Assembly (NCBI GenBank): GCA_015243575.1
Contig: CP042469.1
Location: 3,624,929 to 3,688,928, forward strand
DNA length: 64,000 bases
Direction of reading: 5' to 3'
Source of the DNA: Clostridiales bacterium
Lineage (GTDB): Bacteria; Bacillota; Clostridia; Peptostreptococcales; Anaerovoracaceae
The translations under genes and the position numbers were made by a program. Shown here one piece after another: positions 53,044 through 61,345 of the stretch; the stretch's first letter is position 1, and each line of letters begins with the position of its first letter. The notes beneath the pieces were generated by a model. It did no database searches. It was not told where the DNA came from and was given only the letters and a program-made list of their open reading frames with translations.

Positions 53044-54429
53044 TTAAAGCTGATATTTCTTCATTTTGTGCTGTAAAGTCTGTCTTTTTATCTTTAAATA
53101 ATCTGCTGATTTTGAAACATTTCCGCTGTATTTGGCCAAAGCCAGAGTGATCATTTCTTTTTCCATCTGCTCCAAATACCAATCCATGCCAACCTGGCTG
53201 AAATCATACGGCCCTTTTGTCATATCCTTATCTTCATTGTTGATGAGAATATGCTTCTCCGTTAGTTGCAGCTCTTCATCTGCCATAGAAATAGCAGCCA
53301 TAATGATATTCTCTAGTTCTCTGACATTACCCGGGTAATCATAATGCAAAAGTTTTTCCTTAGCTCCCTCAGAAATAGACGTTACATTTTTACCATAGCG
53401 CTTGTTATATTTCTCAATGAATTTTTCCGCTAAAAGGAGAATATCGTCTTTCTTTTCCCGGAGAGGCGGCAAATCGATTCCTATAATATTCAAGCGATAA
53501 TAGAGATCCTTCCGCAGCTTTCCGCTCTGAATCAGGTGCTCCGGACGTTCGTTGATCGTCGCAATGATGCGAACGTCGATGGGAATATCCTCAGTACCAC
53601 CCACCCTTCGGATATAGTCTTCCTGCAGAACTCTCAGCAGCTTTCCCTGAAGCTCATAGGGCATAGCACTGATCTCATCAAGAAGCAGCGTTCCACCATC
53701 TGCCTGTTCAAATAGCCCCTCCCTGTCGATGGCTCCTGTAAAGCCTCCCTTTGCTGTACCAAATAGAATCCCTTCCAGAAGGCTCTCCGGTAAGGCTGCA
53801 CAATTTTGGGCAAGAAAAGGACGTTCCTTCCTTCCACTATCAAAATGAATACTCTGTGCGATCAGCTCTTTCCCAGTTCCCGTTTCACCATAGAGAAAGA
53901 CTGAAGCAGTACTCTTAGCGGCTTTTTTAGCTGTGGAGATCACCTCAAGAAATTTTTTGTTCTGACCGATCAGATTATCGAAGCAATATTTTCTGATACG
54001 ATGTGCTTTTGTTTTTTCAGGCTCCAGTTTTTCCTTATGCAGATCCAGAATCGTATTAGACATCTTTCGTATGTCTGTCACATCCTTGGATACCTCTATC
54101 GCTGCAATCACATTATCATTATAAATGACAGGAATCGTGCTGTTGATCGCATTAATAACCTTTCCGTCTCGATTCAGATAGGTTTGCTGCTTGTTCAGGG
54201 TTACCTTCATGTGATGAAGCGCTTGAAGCAAAGTGCTCTCTTCTGCACTCATATTTTTAAAGACCTCAGTAAATGGTCTTTTCAAAACACCTTTCCTCTG
54301 CATCTTCTCAAGGCGTGACATGGCTTCGTTATATACGATGGTATTCCCCTCTCGGTCGAGTACGTGAACGCCCTCATCAACCACTTGGAGAACCTTTTGC
54401 ATAATAAACTCATATTCTCTGATTTTCAT
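53044..54429 (-). CDS. Sigma-54-dependent PAS-domain activator (RocR-like)
   Basis: The 461-residue protein has a PAS domain at about 10-115, an AAA+ domain with Walker A GETGTGKE (181-188), the sigma-54 contact loop as GGFTGA (228-233, variant of GAFTGA), Walker B GGTLLLDEIS, and a C-terminal Fis-type helix-turn-helix (NVSKSADYLKIKRQTLQHKMKK). It resembles RocR/BkdR-type activators of amino acid catabolism. Ornithine or a metabolite is a likely ligand of the PAS domain. It lies directly upstream of the operon it should control. Confidence 0.9.
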   Translation of the reverse strand: MKIREYEFIMQKVLQVVDEGVHVLDREGNTIVYNEAMSRLEKMQRKGVLKRPFTEVFKNMSAEESTLLQALHHMKVTLNKQQTYLNRDGKVINAINSTIPVIYNDNVIAAIEVSKDVTDIRKMSNTILDLHKEKLEPEKTKAHRIRKYCFDNLIGQNKKFLEVISTAKKAAKSTASVFLYGETGTGKELIAQSIHFDSGRKERPFLAQNCAALPESLLEGILFGTAKGGFTGAIDREGLFEQADGGTLLLDEISAMPYELQGKLLRVLQEDYIRRVGGTEDIPIDVRIIATINERPEHLIQSGKLRKDLYYRLNIIGIDLPPLREKKDDILLLAEKFIEKYNKRYGKNVTSISEGAKEKLLHYDYPGNVRELENIIMAAISMADEELQLTEKHILINNEDKDMTKGPYDFSQVGMDWYLEQMEKEMITLALAKYSGNVSKSADYLKIKRQTLQHKMKKYQL

Positions 54430-54479
54430 AGAAACCCCTTTCTAAGAAAGCACTGAAGATCTGTGTAATTTCAATTTAA

Positions 54480-54522
54480 ATCATATCACGGAATTGGAAA
54501 AGGTGCAAATTTATTTGCACCT
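54480..54522 (-). promoter_or_regulatory. Promoter of the activator gene with overlapping operator
   Basis: TTGCAC (54508-54503), a 17-bp spacer and TATGAT (54485-54480) form a sigma-A promoter on the minus strand. The perfect 22-bp palindrome AGGTGCAAAT-TT-ATTTGCACCT (54501-54522) covers the -35. Binding of the activator here would repress its own gene. Confidence 0.75.
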
Positions 54523-54570
54523 CATGATTCTACCATAAACCATACAGAATCTATTTATATTTTTCGAATA

Positions 54571-54599
54571 TTGACGAAACCAAAAGGAAATTGTATAAT
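54571..54599 (+). promoter_or_regulatory. Promoter of the ArsR-type gene
   Basis: TTGACG (54571-54576), a 17-bp spacer and a perfect TATAAT (54594-54599) lie about 60 bp before the start codon of the ArsR-type regulator. Confidence 0.75.
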
Positions 54600-54657
54600 T
54601 TAAAGTGCATTGTTAATAGACGATTATATGTAAAATTTCATGCAAGGAGATAAAAAT

Positions 54658-54975
54658 ATGAGACTCAGAAAAGAATCCGATGAAATGCAGGAAGAGGAGA
54701 TCCTTTTAATCGCAAGGGTATCTGACGCGCTTGCCCATCCCGCCAGGATTAAGATCTACCGCTATATCATGCAGAGCAACAGAAACAGGACTCCTGTTTG
54801 TAATAAAGATGTAGTCGCTGCTTTCGACTATTCCCAGGCTACAATATCCCAGCATATTAAAAAGCTGGTGGAAGCAGAACTTGTACAGGTCAAGAAAGAT
54901 GATAAGTATTCCATGTACTATGCCAACATCGGAATTCTCGGCAAATACCTTAATGCGACAAAGAAATTTGAATAG
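54658..54975 (+). CDS. ArsR-family transcriptional regulator
   Basis: The 105-residue winged-helix protein has VSDALAHPARIKIYRYIM and the recognition helix DYSQATISQHIKKLVEAELVQVKKDDKYSMYYAN. No cysteine metal site of the ArsR/SmtB kind is present in the recognition helix, so the signal may not be a metal. GGAG precedes the ATG at 54658. It faces the NhaD-type antiporter gene and ends in its own terminator; regulation of ornithine or cation transport is a guess. Confidence 0.85.
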   Translation: MRLRKESDEMQEEEILLIARVSDALAHPARIKIYRYIMQSNRNRTPVCNKDVVAAFDYSQATISQHIKKLVEAELVQVKKDDKYSMYYANIGILGKYLNATKKFE

Positions 54976-54982
54976 ACAAAGG

Positions 54983-55020
54983 AAAAACACTATGCACGGT
55001 AAGACATGCATAGTGTTTTC
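54983..55020 (+). terminator. Terminator after the ArsR-type gene
   Basis: AAAACACTATGCA and TGCATAGTGTTTT form a perfect 13-bp stem with a 10-base loop; TTTTC follows. The symmetric A and T runs allow it to serve the convergent antiporter gene too. Confidence 0.85.
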
Positions 55021-55061
55021 TTATCACATCATTAGCTTATTTTGAAGACCCAGTCCTAACA

Positions 55062-56528
55062 TTATCGGAAGAATATCAGCGTATCGATTAGAAACAGCGG
55101 GATAAGGAAGCATAAGGACCACAGCATGTATCCGAAAAAGCTTGGCATTACGATTTTATTTTCTTCCGCAATAGACCGCACCATAAAATTCGGAGCATTT
55201 CCGATATAAGTATTGGCTCCCATAAATACTGCACCTGCTGAAATAGCCATCAGAACTTTCACACTGACTGTGCCGACTGCCGTGGCAAGACCTTTGGCCA
55301 TGCCAAGCGATCCAGCGGTGGTCAAGAAGACCAGATAGGTTGGCGCATTGTCCAGGAAGGATGAGAGTGCTCCTGTGGCCCAGAAAAACTCCAAAGGATT
55401 TGTAACTCCAAGGGACGATCCATTTGCCTTGAGCAAAGCCAGCGCAGGTATCATGGTAATAAAAATGCCGATAAAGAGGGTCGCTACCTCCTTGATACTA
55501 ACCCAAGTGAAACAGTTGTCTGACCGGATGATTTTTTTTGTGGTCTTCATGGATAGGAGTGCCGCGGTTAGTATCATTACCATCTGAAGGATACTGTTAT
55601 AGCCTACAACTACACCTTCAAAAATATGTACTCCGTGGATTTCTCCGGTTACCTGATCCGCAAATGCGGCGAAATTGGGAAGAACCCCATTTAAGATAAC
55701 AGCTCCAATGATCATTCCCATAAAGATCAGATTGTGAAGTCCTTCCACCCGCAATGGCTTCTTTGGTCCGTCATCCATAACATCTCTAGGGCTCTTACCT
55801 GAAGCCAATTCTTTTTTATAGTAGTAGTGATCTATGAAGTAAAGTACTGTCAATAAGATTACCGTGTTCAGCAGGAACATAGGGGCAAGCTTCAGTGTCC
55901 AAAAGAACGGAATTCCCCTTAAGAATCCTAGGAAAAGAGGGGGATCTCCTACCGGAGTCAAGCAGCCTCCTATATTGGATACGAGAAAGATAAAGAATAC
56001 GATAATGTGGGTCTTCTTTTCTCTCCATTGATTGGCACGGATCACAGGCCTGATCAGAAGCATACTTGCTCCGGTGGTTCCCACCCAGCTGGCCAGTATC
56101 GTCCCAATTAAAAGCAGCACAATATTTACTTTTGGCGTTCCAATCAAGGTACCTCTCAAGATAATACCACCTGCCACCACAAACAGGCCAAATAACAAAA
56201 TAATGAAAGGTAAGTAATCCAGCAGAACGATCTCGAGAATGTTAAAGATCAACATTTCGCTGCCAAAAACAACTCCAAAAGGTACAAGAAAAACGAGAGA
56301 CCAAAAAATAACAACTTTTAGCATGTGATGTTCCCACCATTCAGGCTTGACCAACGGGAAGACCGCAATCGATAATAACATTCCGACGAATGGAAGCACG
56401 CTCCAAATCGGAAGTGATTCACCTAGATTGTGTTGCTCTCCGGTTTCATTTGCAAACACGACAATATTGCTGCACAACACGAGTATGTATGCCAGTAGCA
56501 TTGTGCGCAATCTTTTTTGCTTTTTCAC
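55062..56528 (-). CDS. NhaD-type sodium:proton antiporter
   Basis: The 488-residue membrane protein has about eleven to twelve helices and the NhaD/CitMHS motifs GCLTPVGDPPLFLGFLRGIPFFW and LSSFLDNAPTYLVFL. NhaD proteins exchange Na or Li for protons. A GTG at 56528 with AAAGGAG upstream is the preferred start; the frame is open 32 codons further. Antiporters of this general type occur beside ornithine genes in related clostridia, so a link to fermentation energetics is plausible. Confidence 0.8.
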   Translation of the reverse strand: MKKQKRLRTMLLAYILVLCSNIVVFANETGEQHNLGESLPIWSVLPFVGMLLSIAVFPLVKPEWWEHHMLKVVIFWSLVFLVPFGVVFGSEMLIFNILEIVLLDYLPFIILLFGLFVVAGGIILRGTLIGTPKVNIVLLLIGTILASWVGTTGASMLLIRPVIRANQWREKKTHIIVFFIFLVSNIGGCLTPVGDPPLFLGFLRGIPFFWTLKLAPMFLLNTVILLTVLYFIDHYYYKKELASGKSPRDVMDDGPKKPLRVEGLHNLIFMGMIIGAVILNGVLPNFAAFADQVTGEIHGVHIFEGVVVGYNSILQMVMILTAALLSMKTTKKIIRSDNCFTWVSIKEVATLFIGIFITMIPALALLKANGSSLGVTNPLEFFWATGALSSFLDNAPTYLVFLTTAGSLGMAKGLATAVGTVSVKVLMAISAGAVFMGANTYIGNAPNFMVRSIAEENKIVMPSFFGYMLWSLCFLIPLFLIDTLIFFR

Positions 56529-56643
56529 AACAGGTTCTCCTTTCAAGATAGCAGCTAACCAAGAACATGAACTGTCAAAGTCTTGCGCAAAAACAGTAAA
56601 ATAAAACGAAGCGCTTAAACTCACACAAAAAAGCGCCTAACCT

Positions 56644-56672
56644 ATTTTATATAATATGTATACAGTATTCAA
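56644..56672 (-). promoter_or_regulatory. Possible promoter of the antiporter gene
   Basis: TTGAAT (56672-56667), a 17-bp spacer and TAAAAT (56649-56644) lie on the minus strand about 120 bp before the GTG start. The region is AT-rich with several overlapping -10-like hexamers. The rest of 56529-56844 shows no gene. Confidence 0.4.
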
Positions 56673-56781
56673 CACTAATTTTGCAAATTGTACAAAAATT
56701 AAAGAAAGACATAACAAATATGATATGTCCTTTAGAAGATTTTAATGGGCATTCTTCCATAATCATGAATCGCACAGGCAA

Positions 56782-56815
56782 AGAAGCAAGTCCCGGGTTC
56801 ACACCTCTTGCTTCT
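56782..56815 (-). terminator. Hairpin after the DUF4180 gene
   Basis: AGAAGCAAG and CTTGCTTCT form a perfect 9-bp stem with a 16-base loop, 30 bp after the DUF4180 stop codon. The tail has only a few T, so termination would be weak. Confidence 0.45.
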
Positions 56816-56844
56816 GCCAGCAGGTAACCAAGTCTCGCACAGCC

Positions 56845-57213
56845 TTATCTCAGCGGGGCAAGTTTTTCGATTGCAGTCTCCTCATCCGATACAAAAAACA
56901 GATCACGCCCTTTATTACATTCATAGAAGAAGTCTTTTAAACTTTTACTGCTATAGCGGGAGAAATCCCCTACGATTGCCAATTTCATATGGTATTGGAC
57001 GAACTTTTGCAGAATCTCCCCCGCAATTTTTGTTTTCAAGTCAAAGAAATCCTCGCTTACTGCTTCTTTGTTCAGGATTACAGCATGGCACCCTGTTTCA
57101 TAACTGACCGTCGCAATAAAATCAATCGCCGAACCCACGTCTGAAATGATCATATCGCCGCTGCTTACAACCGCTATTATTACCTCGTTAATGACTCTTG
57201 TATCTGTCTTCAT
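56845..57213 (-). CDS. DUF4180-family protein
   Basis: The 122-residue protein has ISDVGSAIDFIATVSYETGCHAVILNKEAVSEDFFDLKTKIAGEILQKF and KLAIVGDFSRYSSKSLKDFFYE, the pattern of DUF4180, a small alpha/beta domain of unknown function. It is probably cytosolic. GGAGG lies just before its ATG. Confidence 0.8.
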   Translation of the reverse strand: MKTDTRVINEVIIAVVSSGDMIISDVGSAIDFIATVSYETGCHAVILNKEAVSEDFFDLKTKIAGEILQKFVQYHMKLAIVGDFSRYSSKSLKDFFYECNKGRDLFFVSDEETAIEKLAPLR

Positions 57214-57325
57214 CTCTGCCTCCTTTCCAATTAACAGTATGCTGTGCCTTATTACTTTTTATCCCTCGCTGCTGTTCCTTTCCTTATACGCTGCAAGGCT
57301 ATTGTTCCAAGCGGCTTTTCTCCTC

Positions 57326-57538
57326 TTATTCATCTTCCAGATAATCATCCACAGTGTCGAAATATAAAACGTCCTCTGGCTTCAGAAAGTAGATACTCCC
57401 GTCTTTCTTTCCGCTGATCGAGGAATTGAAGAGCCTGATCCCCGAAATCAGCCTCTCCAGCTTTTCATCAATGCTCGCACACTTAATCGTAATTTCCACC
57501 TCATTATACTCAGTGGATTCCTCGATATTGATTTTCAA
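57326..57538 (-). pseudogene. Truncated LytTR DNA-binding protein
   Basis: The 70 residues (EVEITIKCASIDEKLERLISGI, then GKKDGSIYFLKPEDVLYFDTVDDYLEDE) match the N-terminal half of stand-alone LytTR regulators that are about 145 residues long. The frame ends where the second half of the LytTR domain should begin, and the following 110 bp show no continuation in other frames. It is probably a deletion remnant. Confidence 0.7.
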
Positions 57539-57562
57539 GTATCATAAACCCCTTTCTCAGAT

Positions 57563-57590
57563 ATAGCGGTTGAGTTAACTCTACCGCTAT
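57563..57590. promoter_or_regulatory. 8-bp inverted repeat upstream of the truncated LytTR gene
   Basis: ATAGCGGT and ACCGCTAT flank a 12-base spacer that itself contains GAGTTAACTC. It lies 25 bp before the start codon of the truncated LytTR gene and 76 bp past the rlmH stop codon, so it may be an operator or the rlmH terminator. Confidence 0.4.
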
Positions 57591-57665
57591 CATACTCAAT
57601 TCATCTGAGTAATGCAACGCAGTTTCGGTATGCTGCATAATATCGTGGCTATGATACAGTTTTCA

Positions 57666-58145
57666 TCATTTATGATACGTTTCATTCCTTATGATCTTAA
57701 AGCTCCTGTAAATCTGCTCCAGCAAAATTACTCGCATCATCTGATGCGGGAAGGTGAGTTTTGAAAAAGACAGCTGGAAATCTGCTCTTGATAAAACCTC
57801 ATCTGATAAGCCGAACGAGCCTCCTATGACAAAGGTGATATCGCTTTTTCCCGAAATGCCCAAGGTTCGGATCTTTTCCGAAAGAGCTTCGGAGTCCAAT
57901 TCTTTTCCCTTGATCGCCAAAACAATTACATAAGAATCTTTCTTGATTTGTTTCAGGATGCTTTTTCCCTCTGCATCCTTAACCGCCGATTCTTCAGCGT
58001 TTGAAGGGTTATCAGGTGCTTTTTCTTCCTTCAATTCGTTTATTGTTAATGTACAATATTTGCTTAGGCGTTTGCTGTATTCCGCAATAGCTTCCGTCCA
58101 GTATCGTTCCTTCAGCTTTCCGATACACAGAATAGTGATATTCAT
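57666..58145 (-). CDS. rlmH: 23S rRNA (pseudouridine-1915-N3)-methyltransferase RlmH
   Basis: The 159-residue SPOUT methyltransferase has MNITILCIGKLKERYW at the start, the knot motifs FVIGGSFGLSDEVLSRAD and LSFSKLTFPHQMMRVILLEQIYRSFKI, and ends NETYHK, all diagnostic. It methylates pseudouridine 1915 in helix 69 of 23S rRNA. AAGGGAAG precedes the ATG at 58145. It is the last gene of the wal-type cluster. Confidence 0.96.
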   Translation of the reverse strand: MNITILCIGKLKERYWTEAIAEYSKRLSKYCTLTINELKEEKAPDNPSNAEESAVKDAEGKSILKQIKKDSYVIVLAIKGKELDSEALSEKIRTLGISGKSDITFVIGGSFGLSDEVLSRADFQLSFSKLTFPHQMMRVILLEQIYRSFKIIRNETYHK

Positions 58146-58190
58146 AGAGTTCTTCCCTTCAAGATTTATTTTTGCCCTAGACATAATTTT

Positions 58191-58231
58191 GCCGGGACCG
58201 TATTTCTCTTATTCTGAAATGCGGCCCCGGC
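58191..58231. promoter_or_regulatory. GC-rich hairpin between htrA and rlmH
   Basis: GCCGGGACCG and CGGCCCCGGC pair over ten positions with one G-U in the minus-strand RNA, with a 21-base loop. No T-run follows on either strand. It may reduce read-through or stabilise the upstream message. Confidence 0.45.
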
Positions 58232-58298
58232 GCAATGCATCTATAAAGGTTTCTGAGATCGTGCGTTTCATCTTAGTTCGCTATCGTCTTATTGATTG

Positions 58299-58350
58299 GC
58301 GATAGTCCTACCAGTTGCGATAGTCTTACTAGTTGGCGATAGCCTTGCGT
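58299..58350. repeat. Degenerate 18-19 bp tandem repeats at the htrA end
   Basis: GCGATAGTC-type units start at 58299, 58317 and 58336, with CTTAC and AGTTG parts conserved; an inverted partial copy (CGCTATCGTC) lies at about 58279. They sit just after the htrA stop codon. Confidence 0.55.
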
Positions 58351-58355
58351 CCTTT

Positions 58356-59708
58356 TTATTGCGGCGACTGAGGAAGTTCCGGTCTGCCAGTCTCTTCATC
58401 CATGGAGGTTAGCTTGACGCTGAAGGTCATCTGCCTTGTGTTCCTGATTACCGAAAGCTTTACCGTATCTCCCGGACGATACTGGAACAGGGTACTGATG
58501 AGCTGCGTCATTGTTTCAATTTTCTTATCTTCCAGGCTGACGATGATGTCGCCTTCCTTCATTCCCGCTGCTGCTGCCGGAGAATCGGTATAAATCTGTG
58601 CGATATACACGCCGGTCTTGGTCCCCAGATTTGCTTCCGGATAAGCATCCAGATATTCGGCCACATTTCCGCCCTTGATACCGATGTAGGAGCGCTTGAA
58701 TTCTCCCTTTGTTTTAATCTCATCGACGATCGGTTTTGCCGTGTTGATGGGGATTGCAAATCCCAAGCCTTCCCCGGTCTGTGCCTTGGCAGAATTAATG
58801 CCGATGACCTGACCCTGACTGTTGAGCAAAGGTCCGCCGCTGTTTCCTGAATTGATTGACGCATCGGTCTGAATCAGACCGTCCATGGTGACCTGAGATT
58901 GCTGACCGTCAGAAACCGCAATGGTTCTGTTTAGTCCGCTGATAACGCCTTGGGTAACGCTTCTGTCAAACGCCAGGCCCAGTGGATTTCCAATTGCTGC
59001 TGCATAAGAGCCAATCTTAACTTCATCGGAATTTCCAAGCTCCGCTGCGGTGAGATTCAATGCCTCTATTTTTACGATAGCCAAATCGATGCTTTTATCG
59101 TTCCACAGAACGGTCCCGGTTACCTCTCTTCCGTCAGTAAGCTGAACAACAATCTCCTTGGCGTTTCCGTCACTTACTACATGGGAGTTGGTAAGGATAT
59201 ATCCCTTTTCATCGACGATAATTCCTGTACCCACACCGTTTTGTACCCCCTTTTGCGTGCCAAAGAAGCTCTGATAGGTTACCTCGGTGCTGGTGCTGAT
59301 TCCGACTACCGAAGGAATTACTTTCGCAGCAATTGCTTCTGCTGTATTGATCTTATCGCTGGGCGTTATGGTGATTTGGCTTGATGCCGGAGAGCCAATT
59401 AAATTCTGCCCATAGTACAGCGCTGCCAGCCCTCCGCCAAAACCTGCTCCCGCGGAAAGAAGAACCACGAGGATCACGGCAACGATCTTACGCCCAACGC
59501 CCCGTTTTTTCACAGTTACTTTTGTTGCAGCGCCTGCCGCCGCCCCAGCTGCATCTGCAGCATACTGACCATAGATACCGGAATAATTTTCAGAGCCGTC
59601 AGCTCCGCCTGTAAAGGCTCCTGTTCCCTGACCTTCATATTCGAAACCGTTATCTTGCACGCCTTCACTATTTTTTGTACTGCTAAAGTCAAACTCATCT
59701 TTCTCCAT
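58356..59708 (-). CDS. htrA: HtrA-like membrane-anchored serine protease
   Basis: The 450-residue protein has a cytosolic glycine-rich N-terminus, one membrane helix at about 72-100, a trypsin-like domain with the catalytic triad His176 (TNSHVV), Asp208 (SIDLAIVKI) and Ser290 (GNSGGP), and a C-terminal PDZ domain (GVYIAQIYTDSPAAAAGMKEGDII). It degrades or refolds damaged exported proteins. The position after walJ matches the Bacillus yycJ-htrC arrangement. Confidence 0.95.
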   Translation of the reverse strand: MEKDEFDFSSTKNSEGVQDNGFEYEGQGTGAFTGGADGSENYSGIYGQYAADAAGAAAGAATKVTVKKRGVGRKIVAVILVVLLSAGAGFGGGLAALYYGQNLIGSPASSQITITPSDKINTAEAIAAKVIPSVVGISTSTEVTYQSFFGTQKGVQNGVGTGIIVDEKGYILTNSHVVSDGNAKEIVVQLTDGREVTGTVLWNDKSIDLAIVKIEALNLTAAELGNSDEVKIGSYAAAIGNPLGLAFDRSVTQGVISGLNRTIAVSDGQQSQVTMDGLIQTDASINSGNSGGPLLNSQGQVIGINSAKAQTGEGLGFAIPINTAKPIVDEIKTKGEFKRSYIGIKGGNVAEYLDAYPEANLGTKTGVYIAQIYTDSPAAAAGMKEGDIIVSLEDKKIETMTQLISTLFQYRPGDTVKLSVIRNTRQMTFSVKLTSMDEETGRPELPQSPQ

Positions 59709-59727
59709 GTTTGATCCCCCCTATTTG

Positions 59728-60522
59728 TTAAATCTCATAGATCAAGCTTACCTCATCTCTGATGATTGTATTGAGCTTCAAATGCTTTCCTATGTAATAG
59801 TCTGCTTCCTCCAGGATATTTTTAACCGTTTGGTAGGCCATTTCAGGAAAGTTATTTTCCCTGCTTAAGTGTGCCAGCAGAACCTGCCGTTCTTTCTTGT
59901 TTTCGGACAACAATCGCAATATGGTCTCCCCTGCAGCCTCATTGGATAAATGCCCCTCTGCTCCCAAAACCCTTTGCTTCAAAAACCATGGATATTTACC
60001 CAGTTTCAGCATATCCACGTCGTGATTGGCCTCTAGGATCAGGATATCTGTATCTATGATCGAAGAGATGATTTCCTCACTCATGCATCCTGTATCGGTA
60101 ACGATGCCAATCTTTTTATCTCTTGACGAGAAGGTGTATCCTACAGGTTCAGCTGCATCATGGGAAACCGGAAATGCCTTTACCAGAATATCTCCGATGA
60201 GAAAGGTGTCTCCCGTCTGGAAGATCCCTTTCTGCTCTTCACAGATGGGACAGCTGATCTGTTTCCAGGTCATGGCATTTGCATAGGCCTTCAAGGTTTT
60301 TTGCCGATTCATCATCGTCCGCAGGCTCTTGGTATGATCCACATGCTCATGGGTTATAAGCAGAGCGGCGAGCTGTTCTCTCGGCGTATTGGTCATGTCT
60401 AGTCCTTCAAAAATTTTTTTTCCGCTGATCCCCGCATCCACCAAAATGGCCGTAGTCTCAGACTTTATTAAATAGCAGTTCCCGCTGCTTCCGCTGGAAA
60501 AAGAACAGAAGCTTAAAGTCAT
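59728..60522 (-). CDS. walJ: WalJ/YycJ metallo-beta-lactamase-fold hydrolase
   Basis: The 264-residue protein starts SFCSFSSGSSGNCYLI and has the metal motif THEHVDH, an H at FPVSHDAAEPVGY and DTGCMS, as in WalJ. Homologues act in DNA replication or exonuclease roles and link to cell-wall growth. GGAG lies 8-9 nt before the ATG at 60522; the longer frame is not supported. It follows yycI by 80 bp. Confidence 0.9.
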   Translation of the reverse strand: MTLSFCSFSSGSSGNCYLIKSETTAILVDAGISGKKIFEGLDMTNTPREQLAALLITHEHVDHTKSLRTMMNRQKTLKAYANAMTWKQISCPICEEQKGIFQTGDTFLIGDILVKAFPVSHDAAEPVGYTFSSRDKKIGIVTDTGCMSEEIISSIIDTDILILEANHDVDMLKLGKYPWFLKQRVLGAEGHLSNEAAGETILRLLSENKKERQVLLAHLSRENNFPEMAYQTVKNILEEADYYIGKHLKLNTIIRDEVSLIYEI

Positions 60523-60602
60523 TTTTGATTTCTCCTTATTGTTGATCATAATTGTGATGATTGTGTGTGCCTTGTTTGATGAAGTGAAGAATCTTTCGGT
60601 CA

Positions 60603-61331
60603 TTACTCCCATGCTGTGACATATCGAACCTTGTTGTCATTGTAAAGGATCTTCCAGGCAGGAAAAGCCGTATCTGTCACAGGAGACTCAGCATTGAAGG
60701 CACTTGAATCCAGCCAAAAAACCAAGGAAATATTCTGAATGTAGATCGGTTCGTCTCCTGCATTTTCACTCATAAACTTGACCAGTGCTGCTCTAGCCGG
60801 CATTACTTCCTTCTCGGAGTTGCTCACTTCTACAGGATCAAGCCAGAATCTGCGGAACTCTACAATTTTTCCGTCTTTTAAAGTACAAAGAATATAGCTT
60901 TCTTCGATGGCTACATTCTCTATGTAGTTCTTATAGGTCACCTTGATTTCATCCTCTGCACGTTCAATACTGTGGAATGTAACATTTTCTGTCATCAAGC
61001 CGCAATCTTTTATAAATTGAGTGGTTATGGCGATCAGATTTTCGTCTGACAGTTCTGTCTCCGGCAGGGAAACCTGACTGGCTATCAGCTCATTGACATC
61101 GTCCTCATTGATGGTATCAAACCGCACCGTCAATTTCGGCATCCGCGGCTGCTCCTCCGGAATTTCAGTTTTCAAATAAATTTTTTTCGCTGCAAGCAGC
61201 TTTATGGTTCCATCCTGCATCTCTGCCTCATCCTCAAATCTCATGTTTTGAAAAAGGTAGGCACCGGCTAAAACGAGATTTGTTACCAGCAGAGCGACAA
61301 TTAATATGGTTTTTGCTTTCGTCCAGTCCAT
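60603..61331 (-). CDS. yycI: YycI-family regulatory membrane protein
   Basis: The 242-residue protein has a single N-terminal membrane helix after MDWTKAKTILIVALLVTNLV, the conserved YycI start, and an extracytoplasmic domain. In Bacillus YycI and YycH hold the WalK kinase in check in the membrane. It lies 14 bp after yycH. Confidence 0.85.
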   Translation of the reverse strand: MDWTKAKTILIVALLVTNLVLAGAYLFQNMRFEDEAEMQDGTIKLLAAKKIYLKTEIPEEQPRMPKLTVRFDTINEDDVNELIASQVSLPETELSDENLIAITTQFIKDCGLMTENVTFHSIERAEDEIKVTYKNYIENVAIEESYILCTLKDGKIVEFRRFWLDPVEVSNSEKEVMPARAALVKFMSENAGDEPIYIQNISLVFWLDSSAFNAESPVTDTAFPAWKILYNDNKVRYVTAWE

Positions 61332-61345
61332 TCAACCCGCCCCTT

